Below, one piece after another: positions 24,501-33,500 of a stretch of DNA of 64,000 bases (the first letter of the stretch is position 1; every line of letters starts with the position of its first letter). The stretch is from positions 8,896,103 to 8,960,102 of the forward strand of contig OY744608.1 of assembly GCA_963556255.1 (NCBI GenBank), read 5' to 3'. This DNA comes from Allolobophora icterica (lineage: Eukaryota; Annelida; Clitellata; Crassiclitellata; Lumbricidae). A program made the position numbers and the translations under genes. The notes under the pieces were generated by a model that saw only the letters and a list, made by a program, of their open reading frames with translations, was not told the DNA's origin and did not search any database.

Positions 24501-27500
24501 CTCACATTTCCTTGTATCGTTTTAATTTTCATCTGTGGTACGGCTTTTAATTCGGCAATTATCTCTGGATGCAACAAGAATCTTTCTGTACTGCCCATCT
24601 ATTGCAATACTAGCACACATCAAGGTAACATAAGGTGTAAGTGAACACTGGATTTTACGCGGAAATCCCTCTTCTTCCACGTCACTACCACACAATCTAA
24701 CATCCACTTTCACTAACTTCGCAGGAATGGCATCTCCTGCCACACATTGCAAATTCACTTTTCCAATTTGTTCCACCTTCATGCCTTCCAGTAATTCTTC
24801 ACTAATCACCGGATTTTCTGCACCCGAGTCGCTCAGTGCTTTGACTTTCACTGGCTCTTTACCATCTACTGCACGAATTTCAACCTCGACATATTGCAAG
24901 AACGATTTCTTCAATATTCGACTGTCATCTTTTCCTATTACTTCTCTCTGAATTTCAGCATCCAATAGAATTTCTTTTTGAATACCACATTTCATTACTG
25001 ACTTTACTTCAGTCTCTTGGTTTTCTTGACCCGTGGTTTGATTGTCTGTATCACTAACCACTTGAATCAAATTCACCCTTGTGTGTTCTTGATTTCTGCT
25101 AGAACTAGCTGCTGCCACTGGAACTGGACAAAATTTAACCAAATGTTTGTCTGAACCACAGTTGTGACAACGCTTCACAACCATGCCTCGTTGTTCATTT
25201 CCTTCATTTCTCTTATACTGCGTAAACGATGTGTTGCCTTCCCTCTTGGCAAACGGCGCTGACGATTTGTTAAATCCCTGACGACCAAACGTCACTTCTC
25301 TGGTCTCATTGGGTACAGGGACACTAGCCTTGACTTCTTTACCTTTGAACTGACTCCCTGTTTCTGGATTACTTTTCCACTTTCCACTCTGGCTTTGGTT
25401 TACGGAACGTTGAGAAGGATAACTGTTTATATTTGGGACCGCAAACCCAATTCGATTGTTTACATGAATGTCTGCTAGGTCTGCCACTGCACTAGCTTGA
25501 AGACAGTCAGTTCCTTCCTTCGACAATACAAACTGTAGTGGACCTGGCGGTAAACATTCTTTTAGCTTATCCGCTACCAGCAAATCAAAGAGCGTATCAT
25601 ACTCTCTGTTCACGTTTCGACTTCTCACGTAATAGTTTAGCAAGTTCTTCAGTCTTGCCGTAAACATCGTATAAGTCTCTTCTGTCGTCTTCTTAGCATC
25701 CACAAATCTGGCTCTGTATTCTCTCGAGGTCAATTTAAATTCTTTTAATAAGTGCTGCTTGACTCTATCATAATTGTCTAGATCATCGTATGACAATCTA
25801 TTCAGAACGGTTCGAGCTTTCGGCGTCATCAATGGTAGTAATAATTTCACCCAAAACGGCTTTTCCACAGCAAAGCTACGAAACGCGTTCTCGACTGTTT
25901 CAAAATATAATGGCACCTCCATCATATCAGTTGGCATTTGAGGCAATACATGCTTCATTGCATCACCTATTTTCTTAATTTTTGACACCAAAGTTTCACT
26001 TTCTTGCTGCTTCCTTCTTTCTGCTTCCCTTTCTTCTCTCATTTGCGTTTCTTTCAATGTCAATTTTGATTTCTCCAGTTTCAGACGTTCCTGTCTTTCT
26101 GCCTCTGCCTTTTCCAAACTTTCTTTCTGAAATTTGAGTTCTTCTTGTCTGATCTGTTCTGCACGTTCCAACTCTAACGTTCGCGCTTTTTCTTTTTCTT
26201 CTTCACGCATTCTCTTTGCTTCAATCTGTTGCTGACGAACCTCTTCATCACTTTTTCTAGCTCTTTCAAATTCAATCATCTGCTCCAATCTTCTTCTTTC
26301 AGCATCTTCCCTATCTCTTTTCAACTGTTCTAACTGAATCTCAAACTGATTCTTTTGCAATTCAAGTTCTGCCTTACGCACTTGTTCTGCTTTATCTTCT
26401 CTCTCTCTTTGCAGACGCAATTCCTCTTGCCTTGCAAGTTCCGCTTTCTCTTCTTTCTCTCTCTGCAAGCGCAATTCTTCTTGCCTTGCAAGTTCCGCTT
26501 TCTCTTCTTTCTTTCTCTGCAAGCGCAATTCTTCTTGCCTTGCAAGTTCCGCTTTCTCTTCTTTCTCTCTCTGCAGACGTTCTGCTTTCTCTTCTTTCTC
26601 TCTCTGCAAGCGCAATTCGTCTTGTCTTACACGTTCTGCTTCTTGTCTCAGCTCTTTCTCTTCCTGTCTGCGTTTCTCCTCTCTATCTTCTTTCATCATC
26701 ATCCACTGCATCAACATCTCCATAGACATAGGCGCAGGAGGTTTTTCAATAACCTTTTCTACGGCACCGCCAACTGCACCTTCTTCTACTTCTTCTTTCA
26801 CCCACACTTCAGCGAGTTCCTGTATCATGTCACCACGTGACATACCTTCTAATTGTTCTTCTTTAAAACCGGCTTTCAACAAACGCTGTTTTAGCCTTTC
26901 AGTAGACATCTTCTTAATATCTGCTTGTCTTTCAGCACTTAGTTTCTCCATCTTACTTGTTTACTTTGGTGATTTCTCTTTTCAAAGAAGTCACGGTTTT
27001 TCTTGTTGTGTGAATCGATAAACAAACGGGATTTCTTTTATATTTGTTCGTGGAAAACAACGAAATTTTTATACCGTTTCTCGTGTTCCACCGTCGTTGA
27101 TATCGTAGACACGTCACACAGCAACAACGCGTAGATTCTTCTAACACCGTCGTAGATTCTTCTAACACCGTTGTAAATTCTTTTATCACCGTCGTAGATT
27201 CTTCTATCCGCCGAAGGAGGTGATAACGTGAATTTTAATCCACCGTGAGTATTTATCCACACCGACGCTGCCACCAATAATGTCATCCCAATCCTTCCGT
27301 TGACAATCCTTCTGATTAAATCCTTGTTCTCTTCGTACTTAACGCCTATTTAACGTTCACCTTTTGAACACTAATTCTACGTATAAGTATAACCTGAATT
27401 AATCAGCAACACAGTTTAATATCTTTTCAGTTTAATAAGAAACAAACAGACAGAACTCAATTCGATTACAACTCAACTAGTCAGCCACACTACTACAGCG

Positions 27501-30500
27501 AACACACTCGAATTCAAACTTCTCTAGTCAGCATAATTCTTCGCGCCTCTTGACACACCTGTCTTCTGTGCGCATAAGCGAAATCTAAAAATATACATAT
27601 AGCGCGCCGCTGCCGATATCGGCCGGCCGCGCGTGTCACTAAGACTAAACGTTATACATCTATCATATATACATATACACGTGAAACTAAAGTAAGCGCA
27701 CTAAATATATACGCCAATATCTCGCACTGCAAGACTGTACACAAAACTCAGTTCACAGATGGTTTAATAACATGAAACACGTGTCGACTGCTGATACGAA
27801 ATCAAATGCATGTTCGCCTGTTTAAGCAGTCCATTTGATACTGATGGTTTAATAACACGAAACACGTGTCGACTGCTGAAATTAAATTAAATGCATGTTT
27901 GCCTGTTTAAGCAATCCATTTGATACTGATGGTTTAATAACACGAAACACGTGTCGACTGCTGAAATTAAATTAAATGCATGTTTGCCTGTTTAAGCAAT
28001 CCATTTGATACTGATGGTTTAATAACATGAAACACGTGTCGACTGCTGATACGAAATCAAATGCATGTTCGCCTGTTTAAGCAGTCCATTTGATTGCTGA
28101 TACGAAATCAAATGCATGTTCGCCTGTTTAAGCAGTCCATTTGATACTGATTGTTTAATAACATGAAACACGTGTCGACTGCTGATACGAAATCAAATGC
28201 ATGTTCGCCTGTTTAAGCAGTCCATTTGATACTGATGGTTTAATAACATGAAACACGTGTCGACTAGGGAATGTAATCCCGAAGTGACGTTTGATTCTTG
28301 CTAAATTTGCATCGTGCGTTTGTTTGCAGATTCTGTAGTCGATACCGTAAGAGAAGTTAGAATTCGTAATACTAAGAAGTTTGGATTCACAGAGATGGAT
28401 CGAGCAGATGATGCGGCTAAAGGTACTGTTTTCATTCTGCATCAGTTTGAGGCCAGTTTTGTGCTGTGTAACCTTGTTCGATCTAATCTAATGAATTCGC
28501 AAGTCTTTGACATTATAATAACATTGCTTCTATGTCGTTTTTGAGCAAAATTGCAATAAACAATCATGGAAGCGACGTTTGATTCTTGCTAAATTTGCAT
28601 CGTGCGTTTGTTTGCAGATTCTGTAGTCGATACCGTAAGAGAAGTTAGAATTCGTAATACTAAGAAGTTTGGATTCACAGAGATGGATCGAGCAGATGAT
28701 GCGGCTAAAGGTACTGTTTTCATTCTGCATCAGTTTGAGGCCAGTTTTGTGCTGTGTAACCTTGTTCGATCTAATCTAATGAATTCGCAAGTCTTTGACA
28801 TTATAATAACATTGCTTCTAGGTCGTTTTTGAGCAAAATTGCAATAAACAATCAACGAAGTGATGTTTGATTCTTGCTAAATTTGCATCATGCGTTTGTT
28901 TGCAGATTCTGTAGTCGATACCGTAAGAGAAGTTAGAATTCGTAATACTAAGAAGTTTGGTTTCGCAGAGATGGATCGAACAGATGATGCGGCTAAAGGT
29001 ACTGTTTTCATTCTGTATTCTGCATCAGTTTGAGGCCAGTTTTGTGCTGTTTAACCTTGTTCGATCTAATCTAATGAATTCGTAAGTCTTTGACATTATA
29101 ATAACATTGCTCCTAGGTCGTTTTTGAGCAAAATTGCAATAAACAATCAACGAAGTGACATTTGATTCTTGCTAAAATTTGCATCGTGCGTTTGTTTGCA
29201 GATTCTGTAGTCGATACCGTAAGAGAAGTTAGAATTCGTAATACTAAGAAGTTTAGTTTCTCAGAGATGGATCAATCAGATGATGCGGCTAAAGGTACTG
29301 TTTTCATTCTGCATCAGTTTGAGGCCAGTTTTGTGCTGTGTAACCTTGTTCGATCTAATCTAATGAATTCGTAAGTCTTTGACATTATAATAACATTGCT
29401 TCTAGGTCGTTTTTGAGCAAAATTGCAAAAAATAATCAATCCACAATCAATGCTAAAATTTGCATCGTGTGTTTGCAGATTCTGTAGTCGATACCGTAAG
29501 AGAAGTTAGAATTCGTAATACTAAGAAGTTTGGTTTCGCAGAGATGGATCGAGCAGATGATGCGGCTAAAGGTACTGTTTTCATTCTGCATCAGTTTGAG
29601 GCCAGTTTTGTGCTGTGTAACCTTGTTCGATCTAATCTAATGAATTCGCAAGTCTTTGACATTATAATAACATTGCTTCTAGGTCGTTTTTGAGCAAAAT
29701 TGCAATAAACAATCATGGAAGTGACGTTTGATTCTTGCTAAATTTGCATCGTGCGTTTTTGTGTGCAGATTCTGTAGTCGATACCGTAAGAGAAGTTAGA
29801 ATTCGTAATACTAAGAAGTTTGGTTTCACAGAGATGGATCGAGCAGATGATGCGGCTAAAGGTACTGTTTTCATTCTGCATCAGTTTGAGGCCAGTTTTG
29901 TGCTGTGTAACCATGTTCGATCTAATCTAATGAATTCGCAAGTCTTTGACATTATAATAACATTGCTTCTAGGTCGTTTTTGAGCAAAATTGCAATAAAC
30001 AATCAATCCACAATCAATGCTAAACTTTGCATCGCGTGTTTGCAGACTCTGTAGTCGATACAGTAAGAGAAGTTAGAATTCGTAATACTAAGAAGTTTGG
30101 TTTCGCAGAGATGGATCGAGCAGTCCATTTGATACTGATGGTTTAATAACATGAAACACGTGTCGACTGCTGATATGAAATCAAATGAAATGCATGTTCG
30201 CCTGTTTAAGCAATCCATTTGATACTGATGGTTTAATAACACGAAACACGTGTCGACTGCTGAAATTAAATTAAATGCATGTTTGCCTGTTTAAGCAATC
30301 CATTTGATACTGATGGTTTAATAACATGAAACACGTGTCGACTGCTGATACGAAATCAAATGCATGTTCGCCTGTTTAAGCAGTCCATTTGATACTGATT
30401 GTTTAATAACATGAAACACGTGTCGACTGCTGATACGAAATCAAATGCATGTTCGCCTGTTTAAGCAGTCCATTTGATACTGATGGTTTAATAACATGAA

Positions 30501-33500
30501 ACACGTGTCGACTAGGGAATGTAATCCCGAAGTGACGTTTGATTCTGGCTAAATTTGCATCGTGCGTTTGTTTGCAGATTCTGTAGTCGATACCGTAAGA
30601 GAAGTTAGAATTCGTAATACTAAGAAGTTTGGATTCACAGAGATGGATCGAGCAGATGATGCGGCTAAAGGTACTGTTTTCATTCTGCATCAGTTTGAGG
30701 CCAGTTTTGTGCTGTGTAACCTTGTTCGATCTAATCTAATGAATTCGCAAGTCTTTGACATTATAATAACATTGCTTCTATGTCGTTTTTGAGCAAAATT
30801 GCAATAAACAATCATGGAAGCGACGTTTGATTCTTGCTAAATTTGCATCGTGCGTTTGTTTGCAGATTCTGTAGTCGATACCGTAAGAGAAGTTAGAATT
30901 CGTAATACTAAGAAGTTTGGATTCACAGAGATGGATCGAGCAGATGATGCGGCTAAAGGTACTGTTTTCATTCTGCATCAGTTTGAGGCCAGTTTTGTGC
31001 TGTGTAACCTTGTTCGATCTAATCTAATGAATTCGCAAGTCTTTGACATTATAATAACATTGCTTCTAGGTCGTTTTTGAGCAAAATTGCAATAAACAAT
31101 CAATCCACAATCACTGCTAAACTTTGCATCGCGTGTTTGCAGACTCTGTAGTCGATACAGTAAGAGAAGTTAGAATTCGTAATACTAAGAAGTTTGGTTT
31201 CGCAGAGATGGATCGAGCAGTCCATTTGATACTGATGGTTTAATAACATGAATCACGTGTCGACTGCTGATATGAAATCAAATGAAATGCATGTTCGCCT
31301 GTTTAAGCAATCCATTTGATACTGATGGTTTAATAACACGAAACACGTGTCGACTGCTGAAATTAAATTAAATGCATGTTTGCCTGTTTAAGCAATCCAT
31401 TTGATACTGATGGTTTAATAACATGAAACACGTGTCGACTGCTGATACGAAATCAAATGCATGTTCGCCTGTTTAAGCAGTCCATTTGATACTGATGGTT
31501 TAATAACACGAAACACGTGTCGACTGCTGAAATTAAACTAAATGCATGTTTGCCTGTTTAAGCAATCCATTTGATACTGATGGTTTAATAACACGAAACA
31601 CGTGTCGACTGCTGAAATTAAATTAAATGCATGTTTGCCTGTTTAAGCAATCCATTTGATACTGATGGTTTAATAACATGAAACACGTGTCGACTGCTGA
31701 TACGAAATCAAATGCATGTTCGCCTGTTTAAGCAGTCCATTTGATTGCTGATACGAAATCAAATGCATGTTCGCCTGTTTAAGCAGTCCATTTGATACTG
31801 ATTGTTTAATAACATGAAACACGTGTCGACTGCTGATACGAAATCAAATGCATGTTCGCCTGTTTAAGCAGTCCATTTGATACTGATGGTTTAATAACAT
31901 GAAACACGTGTCGACTAGGGAATGTAATCCCGAAGTGACGTTTGATTCTTGCTAAATTTGCATCGTGCGTTTGTTTGCAGATTCTGTAGTCGATACCGTA
32001 AGAGAAGTTAGAATTCGTAATACTAAGAAGTTTGGATTCACAGAGATGGATCGAGCAGATGATGCGGCTAAAGGTACTGTTTTCATTCTGCATCAGTTTG
32101 AGGCCAGTTTTGTGCTGTGTAACCTTGTTCGATCTAATCTAATGAATTCGCAAGTCTTTGACATTATAATAACATTGCTTCTATGTCGTTTTTGAGCAAA
32201 ATTGCAATAAACAATCATGGAAGCGACGTTTGATTCTTGCTAAATTTGCATCGTGCGTTTGTTTGCAGATTCTGTAGTCGATACCGTAAGAGAAGTTAGA
32301 ATTCGTAATACTAAGAAGTTTAGTTTCGCAGAGATGGATCGAGCAGATGATGCTGCTAAAGGTACTGTATTGGTTCTGCATCAGTTTGAGGCCAGTTTTG
32401 TGCTGTGTAACCTTGTTCGATCTAATCTAATGAATTCGTAAGTCTTTGACATTATAATAACATTGCTTCTAGGTCGTTTTTGAGCAAAATTGCAATAAAC
32501 CTTCAATCCACAATCAATGCTAAAATTTGCATCGTGTGTTTGCAGATTCTGTAGTCGATACCGTAAGAGAAGTTAGAATTCGTAATACTAAGAAGTTTGG
32601 TTTCACAGAGATGGATCGAGCAGATGATGCGGCTAAAGGTACTGTTTTCATTCTGCATCAGTTTGAGGCCAGTTTTGTGCTGTATAACCTTGTTCGATCT
32701 AATCTAATGAATTCGTAGGTCTTTGACATTATAATAACATTACTCCTAGGTCGTTTTTAAGCAAAATTGCAATAAACAATCAACGAAGTGATGTTTGATT
32801 CTTGCTAAATTTGCATCGTGCGTTTGTTTGCAGATTCTGTAGTCGATACCGTAAGAGAAGTTAGAATTGGTAATACCAAGAAGTTTGGTTTCACAGAGAT
32901 GGATCGAGCAGATGATGCGGCTAAAGGTACTGTTTTCATTCTGCATCAGTTTGAGGCCAGTTTCGTGCTGTGTAACCTTGTTCGATCTAGTCCAGTGGTT
33001 TTCAACCTTTTTATAGTGACGGAACCCTAACAGAGCACTTATTTGCTCACGGAACCCAGGGCGTTTCATTCGTCCAATTTTTCAAGAAATTGAAGTAGGC
33101 CTAATTGTATCTTGTAATGTTGGGATAATGTTTAGTTTTTAGAATATTAAACTTTTAATATAAGTTTTTGCATCTCTGGTGCAGGCTATTATAAAGACAT
33201 ACTTTAGGACTCTAGAGTAGTGCACAGAAACAATATCGGTAAACAACAAGCATTTGACTGTATTTTGCCGGCAACTAATTCTGACAGATGGATAGAATAT
33301 TTAAAATAGTACAGAACAGAGTTATAGAAACGCTGGGCTGTAGGCCTAAGTAATTAACTTCCAAAATTTGAATAGGCCTACTAGTCACTACCGCTGTTAT
33401 CCTTGTGCTTTTTTAACTTCTTCACTTTGACATTCAAGGCACGACATAGTTCGCCACTCCGGGTACTCCTTGTTACTGGAGTTGTGGTAGGGGACAAGTG

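Larger units (their letters stand above)
21768..27757 (-). mobile_element. Ty3/gypsy LTR retrotransposon, integrase-before-RT order, defective
   Basis: The element is oriented on the minus strand. It has 5-bp target duplications GATGG (21763-21767 and 27758-27762), LTRs starting TGTGAACTGAG, a purine tract next to the 3' LTR, and frames in the order gag-protease, integrase zinc-binding domain, reverse transcriptase-RNase H. Integrase before RT is unusual for Ty3/gypsy and matches the Gmr1-like group described from deuterostomes. The integrase catalytic core is missing, so the copy cannot be autonomous. The LTRs are almost identical where they align, so insertion was recent and after the array had its present form. 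Confidence 0.85.
18981..28905 (+). repeat. Higher-order unit 5, split by an LTR retrotransposon
   Basis: Exon starts are A 18981, B 19267, C 19556, D 19833, E 20123, F 20400, G 20932, H 21220, F 21497. A satellite block is interrupted at 21767/27763 by the retroelement, and the unit resumes with satellite, G 28330 and H 28618. Without the insertion it has the same two-block layout as unit 2. Confidence 0.8.

Noticed and set aside
24120..24644. Plus-strand frames of 124-174 codons, and similar ones at 26355-26840
   Set aside because: Antisense to the gag-protease and integrase frames, with serine- and leucine-rich composition produced by the coiled-coil codons.
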